From: Acanthopleura granulata
Lineage: Eukaryota; Mollusca; Polyplacophora; Chitonida; Chitonidae
NCBI GenBank assembly: GCA_016165875.1
Contig: JABBOT010000014.1
Span: forward strand, 2,739,857 to 2,803,856
Direction: 5' to 3'
DNA: 64,000 bases
Translations under genes and position numbers: made by a program
The notes under the pieces: generated by a model
Database searches by the model: none
Told to the model about the DNA's origin: nothing
The model's input: the letters and a program-made list of their open reading frames with translations, nothing else
In this document: positions 11,263 to 26,200 of the stretch, piece after piece
Layout: every line of letters begins with the position of its first letter
Position numbering within the stretch: the first letter of the stretch is position 1

Positions 11263-14200
11263 GTAAGTAACTTGTTATCCTGTTCTCACATGTCATGATT
11301 CATTGTACGTATACACATGTATATGTATATGGTATATCTTTAAAATAGTTTACCGTGTTTCTGAGAGGTGGAAAATTGCAGGATTTGTGCCTGTCAGCCA
11401 CAGAATCCCAAGGGGTTCAGTCGTAGCATTCGTTGTCTGTCGGTCCATTCGGGTTCTTGTAAAGACAGTGTCGAATCCCAAGGGGTTCAGTCGTAGCATT
11501 CGTTGTCTGTCAGTCCATTCGGGTTCTTGTAAAGACAGTGTCGAATCCCAAGGGCTTCAGTCGTAGCATTCGTTGTCTGTCGGTCCATTCGGGTTCTTGT
11601 AAAGACAGTGTCGAATCCCAAGGGGTTCTGTCGTAGCATTCGTTGTCTGTCAGTCCATTCGGGTTCTTGTAAAGACAGTGTCGAATCCCAAGGGGTTCTG
11701 TCGTAGCATTCGTTGTCTGTCGGTCCATTCGGGTTCTTGTAAAGACAGTGTCGAATCCCAAGGGGTTCAGTCGTAGCATTCATTGTCTGTCGGTCCATTC
11801 GGGTTCTTGTAAAGACAGTGTCGAATCCCAAGGGGTTCTGTCGTAGCATTCGTTGTCTGTCGGTCCATTCGGGTTCTTGTAAAGACAGTGTCGAATCCCA
11901 AGGGGTTCTGTCGTAGCATTCGTTGTCTGTCGGTCCATTCGGGTTCTTGTAAAGACAGTGTCGAATCCCAAGGGGTTCTGTCGTAGCATTCGTTGTCTGT
12001 CGGTCCATTCGGGTTCTTGTAAAGACAGTGTCGAATCCCAAGGGGTTCTGTCGTAGCATTCGTTGTCTGTCGGTCCATTCGGGTTCTTGTAAAGACAGTG
12101 TCGAATCCCAAGGGGTTCTGTCGTAGCATTCGTTGTCTGTCGGTCCATTCGGGTTCTTGTAAAGACAGTGTCGAATCCCAAGGGGTTCTGTCGTAGCATT
12201 CGTTGTCTGTCGGTCCATTCGGGTTCTTGTAAAGACAGTGTCGAATCCCAAGGGCTTCAGTCGTAGCATTCGTTGTCTGTCGGTCCATTCGGGTTCTTGT
12301 AAAGACAGTGTCGAATCCCAAGGGGTTCTGTCGTAGCATTCGTTGTCTGTCAGTCCATTCGGGTTCTTGTAAAGACAGTGTCGAATCCCAAGGGGTTCTG
12401 TCGTAGCATTCATTGTCTGTCAGTCCATTTGGGTTCTTGTAAACACAATGTCTTATAGTTTCGTCGTCCCAGACCTACATGTACATGTAGTTTTTCAAGG
12501 TTGTTATGTGTGTGCTGCCATTGCTTTGTAAACACTTGATAATAGTAATGGTTGTAGCCAGGTTTAACCATAACATAAACAGTGTACCACATGTAGCTTT
12601 TAATAGGCATTGGGAAGAATTCTGTTTATTTCCAGTGACCCATTCTGCATGTACATGTAAGATGGTGTAATTCTGTTGTGGTTCTTTTGTTACAAGGGAA
12701 CTGACACGATAATATCACACATGTAAGAAAACTGAAAATGAGGCCAAACATTTTCTGTATAAACACCAAGGACACACTTGCAAGCATTGGTCTCACCACA
12801 ATGTTGTAGTCGTGGCATTGAGCCCTACTCATTCATTCACAATCAATGGAATCTGTCTGATAGTTTCACGAGTTTGAGGGTGGCGGTGGGGAGAGGGGGT
12901 GTTGGGGTTGAAACGCAAACAAATTTTTCAAAGAAGTAATATATTTTATTGGTTTCGTGAAAACATCTGCCTAAATTGACTGAAAAAATCAATTCAGTAA
13001 GCCAGCTCATCTGTTTAAAACAGACGAGGAGAAACACAACTGAACTACTGACTTTATGTACACGTGTATTATGCCAGAGCTTTTAGCATTCTGTGTGGAG
13101 TGGCTGATATCTGAAATCAATCAGTCCCTAAGGTCGGCAGCTGAATAAACGTGATGAACTGTTCAGTGAGTTGTGTGGATTTGGGAAGTTCTCGATAATG
13201 GGGTCATGAATTGTACACATAGACTTTCTCAATATACAGTTAAGGATGGACAAGTTTTGACCGTTAACAAAAAATATACATAAAATAGAGGGCAGTTTTA
13301 AAGTAAAAAACATGCCTAAAAGTGATGAATGTCATTTTTTTTTTGTCACAACTTTCATACATGAACTTTTCATTGAAAACCATAATGTTTAGTTGAGAAT
13401 TCCATTTTATGCATCCTGTAATGCAGTATACATATGGACTGAGCAGGCAGTGTAACTTTCCTCCAAGTGGCTAATGTCAGACTTTATTGTTGAAATTTTG
13501 AAAACAAAACGAAAATAACTGATTTTGCTGCTGGGTGAAGTATTTTGGGACTGTCAGACTTTTTTCGTGACCATTAATTCCCATGCCTGCTGATGGAATT
13601 GTTCCTCATGGATGCGGTTACATCAGCGCAGAAGAGCATGTTAGGCCCTGCTCCCTCCACAAAACAAACCCACTTGTCTGCTTCAACAACTCATGTTCAA
13701 ATGACACAGTGTCTTTGTTTCCTTTACACAGATTCAGTTTTGCACCTTTCATTCCTAGCCAGACAGAATTGAGGGAAACAGACTATTGTAAGGTCAATTT
13801 TCATGAAGCTGTGTCCAAAACGTTTTGTTCGGAAATTTACATTGTGCTGCAGTCGCATACTAAAGACATATATAGCGGAAAATCATTGAAATGTTTTGGC
13901 TCAATCAGTTCTGTCTGTCATGTCTGTGGCTAATGTGGAGGTGGGGTCAGTCAGTCAGTATTAAGGCTGTAAGGGGTGGACATACGTACATGTACATTTT
14001 TATCTAGTGCCTTCCCATGATGCAGCAGTGAGGCGGGTCTATAAATTTGACCATCCTGCTGTACGGATCTTCCGTTGTGATAATTCAGCCAAAATAACTT
14101 TTGTAAGACATAATTACATGTAATGCAAGCAAGTTTTCAGTGAAACAACTAGTACATGTAGTTGGTCACCAGGCTCACTTATTTATGTGTAGGAACATGA

Positions 14201-17200
14201 TGACAGTGGAATACTTTTGAGTAACATACTTGGGCCCATAAATAAATTTTAAGACACAGATGTTTGGATACCAAAGAAGCGCTTTCAGTGCTTCCTGAAT
14301 TATTGCCCTCTGTGTTGCAGGTCTTCTCCCACCTCGTTCTCCAACTGGTCCAGGAGAGATGGGGAAAGCAGTGGTGATACCTGCCGAGTTGCAAGAAGAG
14401 TCTAAGCAGAAATTTAAAATCCACCAGTTCAATTTGCTGGCCAGTGAAATGATGTCGCTGAACAGATCTCTACCTGACCATCGGATGGCAGGGTAAGTTG
14501 ACATGTATTACCACAAGTGACAAGCAGATTCTGGCAAGAAATTAATCAAATTACAGAAGTGACACTTTGACATTGACTTGTAATATGGCTGGGGAAGATG
14601 GAGGAATCGAGCAAAATCGAGCTAAATATGTGTGAAAAAGCTGTTTTAGTGAAATATGGAACCCTTGAGTGTCCTGGGGCATTGAGCATTGAGCACTGGT
14701 ATTGAAGTTTTGATCATTGAATCTTTATAGGTGGCATTGTAACTGAATTTTTTTTTCAAAGAAATGGGTATAAACTGATACATGCAGCTTGGATTCGGTG
14801 AATATTTTAATATAAAATAATGATTAGTTTTGATACTGCTTGATTATTTGGGGATCCGAGATGTTTTCCGAAGCGACCCTAGGTATTGCCGCAATCTGGC
14901 ATAAATCTTCCATCCATAAACTGAGTAGGGAAAAAGTGAAATATTTTCATGTAAAATGCCTGGAGCCTTTCCTGCTTGTCTGTTTTCAGATGCAAGACAA
15001 AAGTCTACCCCAAAGCGTTGCCGAGCACAAGTGTTATAGTTGTGTTCCATAACGAGGCGTGGTCGACCCTGCTGCGGACGGTATGGAGCGTGATCAACCG
15101 ATCGCCACGGCACCTGCTGGAGGAGGTCATCCTGGTGGATGACGCCAGCGAAAGAGGTGAGGAGAGGTTTCAGATTAGGGCTGTGGTGTCAAAAGAAGAA
15201 AAAAAAAGAAAAAGGAAAGAATATCGAAACCATATATCTGTTGAAGATAGCATTTTGAATATATTATTCTGTGACCAGTCTGATGGTACTTACGTTCGTG
15301 TGTGGATTGTTTGATTCCAAAATGCTGAAGCGACTCAAGGAATATTTAGGTGTTCATTGTCTGAATGTTTGTCTGTCAGTCTGTCTGTCCGTCTGTGTTT
15401 CATGCTTTAGTTTGCTGCAATAACTGCTCCAGATGTTGTCAGATCTTTTAGACGAAATTTTGTGGTTCACTTTGTGGAACTTGAGGGCCTCCATGGCCCA
15501 GTTGCATGCTAGTACAGAACAATAATCCAGGAGGCTGTCACCAGTACGGTAGCAGTGAGCCCATCTCATGTTGGCTTCCTCTCCGGCTGTCAGTGCAAAG
15601 GTTCCCAGGACACCCAGGCTGTTCTGGGTTTCCTCTTGCCATATTGCTGGCGACCATTGTGTAATTTGGATATTATACATCAATCAAAAGAATAAACTGT
15701 GAAACTCCTGATTCAGTTTGAAAACCTGCCATTTCTATATATAAGTTTTGCAAATTGATTCCTTGATTCTGACTGGTCGTTGGTTTCCGTGCAAATAACT
15801 GTTTTTAATAATCTCTTGATTTGATAAAATTTGGTGAGCAGATTCAGTTTGTGGTGGCCCTTCGTGGCTCATTTGGTTAGCGAGCTAGCACAGCGTAATG
15901 AACCAGAAGCCTCCCACAAGTGCGGTCGCTATGAGTTCAAGTCAAGGTCATGCTGCCTTCCTCTCCGGCCGTACGTGAGAAGGTCTGCCAGCAACCTGCT
16001 GATGATCAGGGGTTTTCCCCGGGCTCTGCTCGGTTATCTCCGTCCATAATGCTGGCCGCCGTCATATTAGTGAAATATTCTGGAGTACTGCGTAAAACAC
16101 CAGGCAAATAAATAAATAAATAAATAAATCAGTTTGTGTTCCCTCGGATTTAGTGTGAAAGGTCACATGCTCTGTGAATAAGTTTATAAATTCTCAGCGT
16201 TACATGTAGTTTGTGTACTGAAGAACAATTCATCCCCCACATTTTCGATTTCAGACGAATTAGGGAAGAAGCTGGATGACTACGTAGCGACACTACCCGT
16301 GTCTGTGATTGTGCTCAGATCTGAGAGCAGGACGGGCCTCATTCGGGCGCGACTGAAAGGTAAAGTTTCGAGGCCTCTTGCACAAAGGGGCACAAAGTTG
16401 ACTGTAATTAAATGAGATCAATAACGTAGCACTCACTTTCAGCAGACACCCTAACTCCGGATGGTATGCTGAATTGTTATAACTTACAGTCAAAAATTAC
16501 AGAAGACCCAATCGTAAATATTTACCGTCGTCACAAAAATTAATGTTTAATACAAATACTTGCCAAAGGTACACTGGTTGTTAGTAAATTTTGACTCCTT
16601 TAGCAAAGATGTGGAATTTAAAGTAAAAGACAGTACATGACTGAGGTACAGTTCATTAAAAAGATTATATAATTCTCTCTTGGATGTAAAAACCTGTTTG
16701 AAATTGTATGGATTCGCTGCTAACTGGACATTTAAAGACGCTTATGCTTTTAGTCTTGTGAGAGATTGACAAATCAGATGGCTAGGAGATATCAGTTGTT
16801 TATTAGCTGTGACATAACTGTTTTGAGTTGTCTGTCAAATGTTATTTTAATGTCATATGTTGTAATGGTAACAACTACATGTGTGAACAACAATGCGAAG
16901 TTTTTCTTTACCAGTGTGTTGTGGCAGAAGGAAGTTTCTTGATCCTTTCATGTTATAATTTTACAAATATATGTAAGTTTCAATCACAACCCTAACGCCT
17001 TACTACAGTCTCAGGTGACGAGTGCTCCCCACTTGCAGCAATTGTTGCAAGTGACGTACCAACCAGGCAGAATGGCTGCGTTTCAAGTTAGCCCATGGAG
17101 CAGGGGTCAAATGTCAGTTTCTGCTGTCATAGTATTGGTTAGAAAAAACAAAAGCTTTACCAAAATAAACATAATATTATAAATATAATATTATTAATAT

Positions 17201-20200
17201 TTCCATTTTGGAAAACTCAACTTAGGTCATGCGCTGTCTTTCATATTAATTGTTTTCAAAATGTAGTACAAGAATTTTTTTTTTTTTTTTTTCACATGTT
17301 GCGTGTATTTCGGCTGCTGAAAAGCGTCATTGATCAGTACATTTTATTCCGGCCACCTTTATGTACGAGTCAGAAAAGCCCTACAGGATTGTGATCGTAA
17401 CTTGAATGATTGTAAAGTCAATTGTAGAGTTTACAATAGAGCATACATGTAGTTACACTGCCTTCATGCAATCAGCCCAGGCCATTAGATAATGAGCCTT
17501 CCTAACATCACAGGCGTATAAAAGAGCCTTCAATATGCTACAAAGCTTAAAGCTCATCCAACAAACCCTGTCTACGATTGTGTTTTCAGTCCATTATATG
17601 TAGATAAATGTAATAAGTGTGAAACAAGATCCCTTGGTTCGTTCGTTCGTCGTATTGGGCAGCACATTGTGGAAGCTAACTTCAAGCTTGAGGGCATGGC
17701 TTCAGTCTGTTTTCCAGGCTCTCTTCCCTGGCTTCTTCCGCAACCCAAATTATCATTTGATCTACGTGAACATAAAAAAGCAAATACAAATCCTCTTGTG
17801 ATTCAGCAGACTTTGCTCATATTCGGCAAGGGTTGTACACAGTCGACTCAATATTTGAATTATTTAACAGCGTCCATGGTGGCGCTGTCATTGAGTGCTT
17901 GAAGTATAGAGGATTATATCATAAGATATAATTCTTTTTACATTGTACATAAATACTTTTAGTTTATATATATGTATTAGAGTTTTTGTGGTTTATGAGT
18001 TTTAACCAAGGTTTAGTTGTTTAACCTGGTATTAAACACATCTGTCTTTTTCATTTGTTTTGCATGTTTGCATTTTCTTCTTGAAAACTATACACTGACT
18101 CGTCTTTAAAACACTTTTTCACCATGATATGGCTGAAAAATTGCCGATGTGGCGTGTAGCCATAATTATTCATTCATTCATTCACTCCATTAGATCTTGC
18201 AGGCTTCTATCAGAAAGTGTTTCAGGTGCCAGGCTAGGTGGGAGTTTTGTCCAGGTTTTGGCCATTTTCCTCCACCCATATTCACTACTGCACAGTGATT
18301 CAGGGAGGCATGTTTCATGGGAATATTGCTCGAACCCTTGGGACCAAGTGGACTCTGGCCAGGGAGGTCTAAATGAAGTTTTGATCTAGAAACTCTGGTT
18401 TTCTCTCGCCAATGGCAAGAATGCATGGTCGCCATGGTAATAGTAGAAAAAATTAAAGACTTTCTGTGTCAGGTAAAAAACTCCATTGTTTACTTTAGTT
18501 TTCAAGCGACGCATCAAAACATTCTTTTAACATGTGTTTTTAACTGGACACTTTTTACAGGTGCTGAAAAGGCGAAGGGTAAAGTGCTGACATTTCTGGA
18601 TGCTCACTGTGAATGTACTGAAGGGTGGCTGGAACCACTTCTTAACGAGATTCATAACGACAGGTGAAAATCAGTGCATGATTAAAACTGAGCGAAGTAT
18701 ACATAAAGCACAGTCTCTGTGGATCTCACTTGTTAGTAACAAATTAGTTGCCCTCTACAGGTAGTTTTCTGGTTACATTTACATGTATGTCCATGGATAT
18801 GCCTTGTTGCAACTCTCTACATTGTGGGGGCATCACTCATCTCTTAAGGAGGTACTTTAAAAAGGCTTTCTGTAAAAAAAAGTACTTTTAGTGGCAGCTT
18901 AAAAGCACTTGTGTTCCACCAAATTGATGTGCATATGTAGCCACGTCACTTGTGGGAAAGTGCCAAAGGTTGGTTGGTTTGTGGTGGGCGCTTCAGTATC
19001 CATCACCTGTAAAACTTACTGGCATCGTGCAAATATATGAATTTTATATTAGCGTCGGGTTGATGTCACGCCTGTTTCGAATTCGTGCTTGTTCAGTGTT
19101 TGAGAGGTTCAGATCAACTTTTTGTTGTTGTGGTTTGGTTCCAGATCTGCCGTGGTGTGCCCCATCATTGATGTGATCAGTGACGACTCATTTGAATACA
19201 TCACAGGGTCTGACATGACCTGGGGAGGGTTTAACTGGAAGCTGAACTTCCGCTGGTACCCTGTCCCTCAGAGGGAGCTGGAGAGGAGGGGTGGGGACAG
19301 GAGTCTGCCCACACGGTAAGAAGATAAGAAAAGCAGTGGTCGGTATGAAGAACCATCAACTTGACACAGACTACTGTAATTTGTTAACTAATTCACCTGT
19401 TTGCAAGATGTTTATTTCAGCATATTCTGAACTAGGTCTTTTTTCTGTGTGGACTGACAAAATTATACTATTGGGTGAAGCCCTGAAACTGATCAACCCA
19501 ACCAACATAATTTTGTCCCCAAAATCAAAGTAAGAAGTCGCATGAACTGTGTTGGCAAAAAGGAGTACAGATTAACGGGAATCTTAGTTGGTAGTCAATT
19601 GTCTCAGTTAATTAATGTTATTTATCTGATTTATTTAATGAGTTTTTGTATGTGACCATAATAAACCCATTACATGATGGAGGGTTCTCATTTATAACCA
19701 GGTCAGGTGACTAGGTTTATACGTGTGTCTGACTTTTCACGTATAAAGAAAGGAAAGTCATACCAGGCATGACAACATAACATTTACCATTAATGTGTCA
19801 TTGAATGTTGTCAGTCATCCAGGTGATGGAATAATCAGAACAACCAAGAGTCCGGTCCTCAACGGGGCTGTTTTTCAAAGTGGTCGTAAAGTTAGGCTGG
19901 TTGCAAGTACGAAGGCGGCGTATGTCATCGGTATGGGTTGTAATGGTGATTAGGCTGGCGTAATGTTGCGATCCCTTTGAGAGACAGCTTCCAGGAAAGG
20001 TGCATTTGTTGACCCATCATTGTAAATAGTATACGTGCTTGTTTTTCTTTCGTAGGCTTGGGTTTGTTAATACAAATTATTATTCTACTGTTGGCCTCCG
20101 TGACTCAGTCGGTTAGCGAGCTAGCACAGCACAGCGACCTGGAAGCCTCCCACCAATGCAGTCGCTGAGAGTTCAAGTCCAGCTCGTGCTGGCTTCCTCT

Positions 20201-23200
20201 CCTGCCGTACGCGGGAAGGTCTGCCAGCAACCTGCGGATGGTCATGGGTTTCCGCCGTGCTCTGCCTGAATTCCTCCCACCACAATGCTGGCTGCTGTCG
20301 TATAAGTGAAATGTTCTGGAGTACGGCGTAAAGCATCAATCAAATAAAGAAAGAAATAATACTATTCTGCTATTAGAATTGTTCTACTCTAACAAACCCT
20401 TGCAGTATGTATGTATGTAATATTCTTTGACTCTGTGCAATACATTTGGCAAAAGTCGCAACAACAGTTTAACAAGTACAGTTTACTCTTCCAGAAAATC
20501 AGATTTCTAGTTGCTCAGTATATTTATCGCCAATACTATCTGTTCAAAACTTGAAGCAGTCTAAATTTTCCGGCCAGAATTAAATTCAACAGTGACTACG
20601 GATGGTAAGAAAGTTTAAGAGTCAATATTGCTCTGACACAAAAATAAAAAAAGCCACTTGCTGGGTCTTTCTTCGTGTTCTGACATAAATCTTGCGCTCA
20701 TTCGGTTGACAGTCAGAGTTTTTCTGAAGTCACATGCTTGTATCATGAGTGAATTTGAGAAAATTATGAAAAATCTCTGTTGGCAGGTGAAATGATTTGA
20801 AATATTATTCCAGGTCTCCGACCATGGCTGGAGGACTATTTTCTATAAACCGGGACTACTTTTATGAGATAGGATCTTATGATGAGGGCATGGATATTTG
20901 GGGAGCAGAAAATTTAGAAATGTCCTTCAGGGTGAGTTCTTTGTTTTGTTGTTTATTTGATGTGAAACTAACCTTGCTCCCTCCTCCTCTCCCTCAGATT
21001 AACAAGTAAATGTTAGAAGAGAAAAGGTAAAATGTCTGTGTTTTTCTTTTTTTTTCACTTCCTCCAATACCCCAAAGGAAAAGAACATTTATTGCCTAGT
21101 AATCACAGTTGTCCATCATTGTACGGACGAGGTGATGAGGTGTAGAGTATCCAAGCCAAACTGTTATATTGCCTATGATGAGCCAGTGGTTTACTCGGGG
21201 TGGACCAGTGGTTTGCTTGGAGTGAGCCACTGGTTTGCCAGTAGCGAGCCAGTGGTTTGTCTTCAGTGAGCCTGTGATGTGCCTGTGGTGAGTTTACATT
21301 GAGCCTGTGGTGTGCATGTAGTGAACCAGCGGTGTGTCTGTAGTGAGCCTGAAGAGAGTTAGTGGCGTGTCTGTAGTGACCCTTCGGTTTGCCAGTAGTG
21401 ATCCAGTGGTGTGTCTGTAGAAAGCCTGTGGCATGTTTGCAGTGAGTCTGTGGTGGACCTGTAGTGAGCCTGTGGATAGTAGGAAACTGAAGCTGGAAAG
21501 TCATCATTTGGTTTCTTCAATTGGTTATCATATCCATAGAAAACTGCCACACCATAGACAGAGCAGACAAAGGATGTGTGAAGCGGACTGATTCTGGACT
21601 CTGAGGAGGTGTGCTTGTGGCGAGTAAGTTATGAGCTTGTGGTGAGTGAATGGTGGGCTTGGGTGAGCTAGCGATGTGCTTCTTGAGACATAGTGATGTG
21701 CTGGTGGTGAGCTGGTGATGTGCTTCTGGAGAGCTAGTGAGCTAGTGGTGTGCTTGTTGCGAGCTAGCAGGGATACAGCCTTTCCAAAAAAAATCAAGTG
21801 ATTCTGCATATTTGCAAAATACAAAGTCAATTTTTTGATGACCTGGGCTCAATGTGAGGTCATCATTTTTATTGTGAGCTTTCAAAAAGGAGTGACTGAC
21901 CCAACATTTTGACCCCTGGGCTTGATATGTATACAACAGGTCTGGCAGTGTGGAGGCTCCCTGCTTATTGTACCCTGTTCTCGAGTCGGACATGTCTTCC
22001 GTGATAACTCACCTTATTCTTTTCCTGGCGGTCCAACTCGCATCATCAATCACAACATGGCCCGCGTCGCCGAAGTTTGGATGGACGAGTGGAAGGAGTT
22101 CGTCCGTCAGATCAACCCAGGTTCACAACCCTTCTGCAATGGCTGTATACTGAGCTCTAATTATCCGCCCTGCCCGCTTTCCTGGATGCAAAAACATGGC
22201 TGGCTGACCTGTAACCCAATGTAATGGCAGTACGCTGAGCTCCACACCCAGTTATCTCTCCCCTGAGAACTCTCTGGCAACAGAAAATGACCACCTGACG
22301 CGTGACATGCTGTAATGACTCTCTGCAGTTACCTCCCCTTGAGTGCTTCCCTTGCCACAGAAAAAGGCCAGCTGTATTATTTTGTGGCTGCCACATTTGC
22401 TTCAGCAGTGGCCACAGAAGGCCAGCGGCGTTGTGCAGAGTATATGTGCGAGTTGATTCATGTGTAACAAACTGATGCCTGGAATCTTTCTTGAACACAC
22501 ACACACATGTGTAATATGCAAATATCCCTTCTCACACAGAAAATGATGCCTTCTGACATGCAGAAGAAAATAGTGCTTCCAAGGTATTGTGTGCATCATT
22601 CTACTTGTACATTGTAAATTCTTGCATCAGACAGACGCAGTGCTGTCATAGAAGTATATATATACATATATATGCACACAGCTTACGTGTAATTTATGTA
22701 TTTGCGGTACCAACCAGCTATGTTCTCATTAGCATACCATTATCTCACCACAAGCCCATTTGTGTCAGGCTTCTAGCATCCTACCACCTTGCATCTACCA
22801 TGCGCATCTGTTTGAGGATGTAAGGTTATTTGTCTGGCTTGTGATTGATGTGATTATGCTAGTGGTGCATTTGTGTGGAGTTTCTCTGGTGAACCACAAG
22901 CAAACCACAGGCTGGCTAGTAGTTCACTTGTGGGTTGCCTCTAGAGAACTGTTTAGCTTGGTTTATACTGTAAGTACATATCATGTGTATTTTGAGCATT
23001 TTTCTGCCCAGCCCAGCTCCGCCCAGCTCCGCCCCCTGACATGATTGACAGTTGGCTACAGCCACAGCCCGCCTTTAGCATGTGCATGCTATGTGTATCC
23101 TCACAGATCCTTATCTCCATCATTTTTAGGTGTGGATGTGTGGAGGTAAAGTCGAGATCGTGACCTGTTCCAGAGTAGGTCACGTCTTCCGCAAGACTTC

Positions 23201-26200
23201 GCCGTACTCCTGGCCTGGCGGAGTAGCGAGGATCATCAACCATAACACGATGCGCATCGTCGAGGTCTGGATGGACGAGTACAGAGAATTTTTTTACAAG
23301 ATAAATCCAGGTCTGTCTCTGCGTATATCTGTTGTGGGTGTGTCTGGTTGGTTTTGCTCATAGATACATGTACACTATGCATGTATTGAGGCTCTGTTAA
23401 TGGAGATGACTTCAGACCTAAAAACACTTATATTTGTTCTTGTAACATGCCTGGTTCTTCATTTTCATGTTTTGGTCCTTCGTTTTCATGTTTTGGTCTT
23501 CATGTTTTGGTCCTTCGTTTTCATGTTTTGGTCCTTCGTTTTCATGTTTTTGCCCTTCATTTTCAATTTCTTCAGTCCTTACGACATTTTGATTGGTGAA
23601 GGACTGAATTGAAACTCTTTGTCCCTCATGCTTGGGCCATTGTTTTTCAAACTAATCGTCCATTGTGCCTGTTTGTCTCGTCTTTCGCCTCATGCTTGGT
23701 TCCTCACATCCAAACTCTTTGTCCCTTCATGCGTGGTTCTTCAGTTTGAAACCATTTGTTCCTCATGTTTGGTCCTCCATGTGCCTCAGGGTGGGATATC
23801 TAAAGTTTTCATGGTATGCTCGGGTGTAAGCTCCAGAGGGTAAAATTTCCCCAAGATACTGGCCTGTAGCATTAGTTAATACAGTAGATGACCTAAAATT
23901 TCAAACATAAAGAGCATTTTTAAAAGCAAATAAATCTCTTGAAATAATATTACTGTAGGTTGTGATGCAAGCATGGTCATCACTTAACTCTCTGGCACCT
24001 CATACCTCGTACTTGGCACGGACTCTTACCGGTCTTCTTCCACCATAATGCTGGCCGCCTGCGTATGAGTGAAATATTCTTGAGTGCGGCAAAAAACACC
24101 AATGAAATAAATAAAATAATATATAAATATAGGCTCGTTTTGTAACCTCAACTCAGAACGTGGGATGTGTGTTGCATGAACATTGCATTGAGAGCTTTTG
24201 CATGCAGGTGGATGTAATAGATAATTCATTGCATGGCACATGAATACTGCATGTACTCTGCACGGTGTTATCGTAGTGCAGTATATTTCTACATTTTGGA
24301 ACGAGAGCCTAGATTTATAGCAACATGGGCTAGTAGATTTATAACTACAATTGGCTAATAGATTTACAGCAACAGAGAGCTACCTGTATTTGATTTACGT
24401 CAACACGGGCTGATAGATATACAGGTATATATGTAGTAGCATGGGCTGAAAGATTAAGGGCAACATGTTCTGGAACGTTTATAAGTGTGTGGGTTAATGA
24501 ATACCCAGGTGTAGCGGTGTGAGCAGACTGAGCTAATGCATATACATGTATATCAACATGGGCTAATAGATCTGCTAGCAAAATGTTCAAGACCAGCTCA
24601 TGCTTGCTTCCTCTCCGGCTGTACATGGGAAGGTCTGCCAGTAGCCTGTGAATGGTCGTGGGTTTCCCTTGTGCTCTGCCCGGTTTCCTCAATGCTGGCC
24701 ACAGTCATATAAGCGAAGTATTCTTGAGTACGGCGTAAAACGCCAATCTAATAAATAAATAAATAGATCTGTAGCTTTACTTTTCTATCCATATGGGCTT
24801 TTAGATTTTTGACAGCATGGGTTGGTAGATTTATGTACAGCAAAATTGGCCAATAGATCCATGGCAACATGGGTAGTTAGATGTGTGGAAATACAGGCTA
24901 AAAGTTTCAGAACACGTATAGCCACTTCTGTTATGGACTTACAGAATGTCCTTGTGTGGCCCCCACGTTTGATAATCAGTAACAGTCTCTCTGTTTTTCT
25001 GTAGGAGTCAGAAATGTGGACTACGGAGATGTCATGCCTAGAAGAAAGTTACGTGAAAAGTTAAAATGCAAAAGTTTTAGGTGGTATCTGGAGAATATTT
25101 ACCCAGAGTCTCAGATGCCTCTGGATTACTTCTCCCTGGGGGAGGTAGGTGGATTGGCCAAATTATCAACATGTATCTTGAAATTATTGTGATTACCTCC
25201 CTTGAAATTAAGGAGGTGCTGTTTTTGAGGGGGCATTGATTGCATTGTCATCACTCAGTTTGAGTACAAGCCAGTAAACAGGTGTCATTTTTGAAAACAC
25301 CCCTTTGACGAAATAGACCTTTTCTCAAGGGTGTATAACGTGGACAACATGGTCATACCATTTCATCAAAACGGGTTTCAGAATCGTCAGGCACTCTGAA
25401 AAGGTACTGTTGAAGTAATGAAGAAATCTAGAAGTAGTTTTCATTTCTGATTGAATGTACGTGCGTTTGGATGTATTTTTTTTTTTTTTTTTTCAAAGTT
25501 CTCAGAGACTTTAAATTTTCAGGATGATGCCCTTTTGCAGTGACTTGGGTGTTTCTCCCTGGGTTGTGAAATGTTATTGAAAACTTCCTGTGTACAGAAT
25601 GGTAAATGATTTTCACAAGCACATGTACATGCGAAAGACAATGAGAACGGTACAGCAAATTGACAAGAATAAGCTTAAACACTTAAAATGAAAATAAAAG
25701 AACCTACTACCAAACAGAAATGATATATTTTTAGGTTAAATTCATTTCGTTGTTACATACATGCTAAATTTTCAGATCAAAAATAAAGAAACGCACCAAT
25801 GTTTAGACAGCATGGGGCGGAAGAGCGGAGAGAAACTGGGGATGGTGGGCTGTCACAACATGGGAGGTAATCAGGTATGTACACAGTTCTCTCCCTTTAC
25901 AGGTGTATTGCAGATTAGATTTTAAGAACATTTGTAATGATTTGATGATCAGGCTTGTGTTCAGAAGTAAAACTTACATTTTGTTACAAACTTTACATTG
26001 ATTGATTTTAAATGCTTACCAGAAATACCTGACAAAGGCAACAATTTTGCTGACATGAGTTTGCAAGTGTTCATTTTTGACAGTTTGAGAATTTATATCT
26101 GTGACTAAACAAACATTATTTTTATCAGTGGCAGTAAACTTCTGTAAATTTGGCTCTCCTTTGTGGGAAATTCATTTTGTGTTTACGACAATTCAGATTT

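Larger units (their letters stand above)
15157..16254 (+). other. GALNT intron with two SINE copies
   Basis: Intron between exons 3 and 4. It contains two tandemly placed SINE copies in the same orientation (15482-15695 and 15855-16131) and a short TCTG-rich run near 15375. Confidence 0.8.
23311..25004 (+). other. GALNT intron after the exon 8 pair
   Basis: Holds a short 'ttcatgttttggtccttcg' repeat at 23453-23560, a truncated SINE (24004-24115), a degenerate 'gggctaatagattta' repeat at 24310-24890 and a SINE inserted into that repeat (24571-24770). Confidence 0.75.

Noticed and set aside
11487..12413. 308-codon open frame on the minus strand with repeated [12 protein letters not shown] peptide
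   Set aside because: Product of the 70-bp array, which is stop-free in the minus frames. Intronic, with no gene features.
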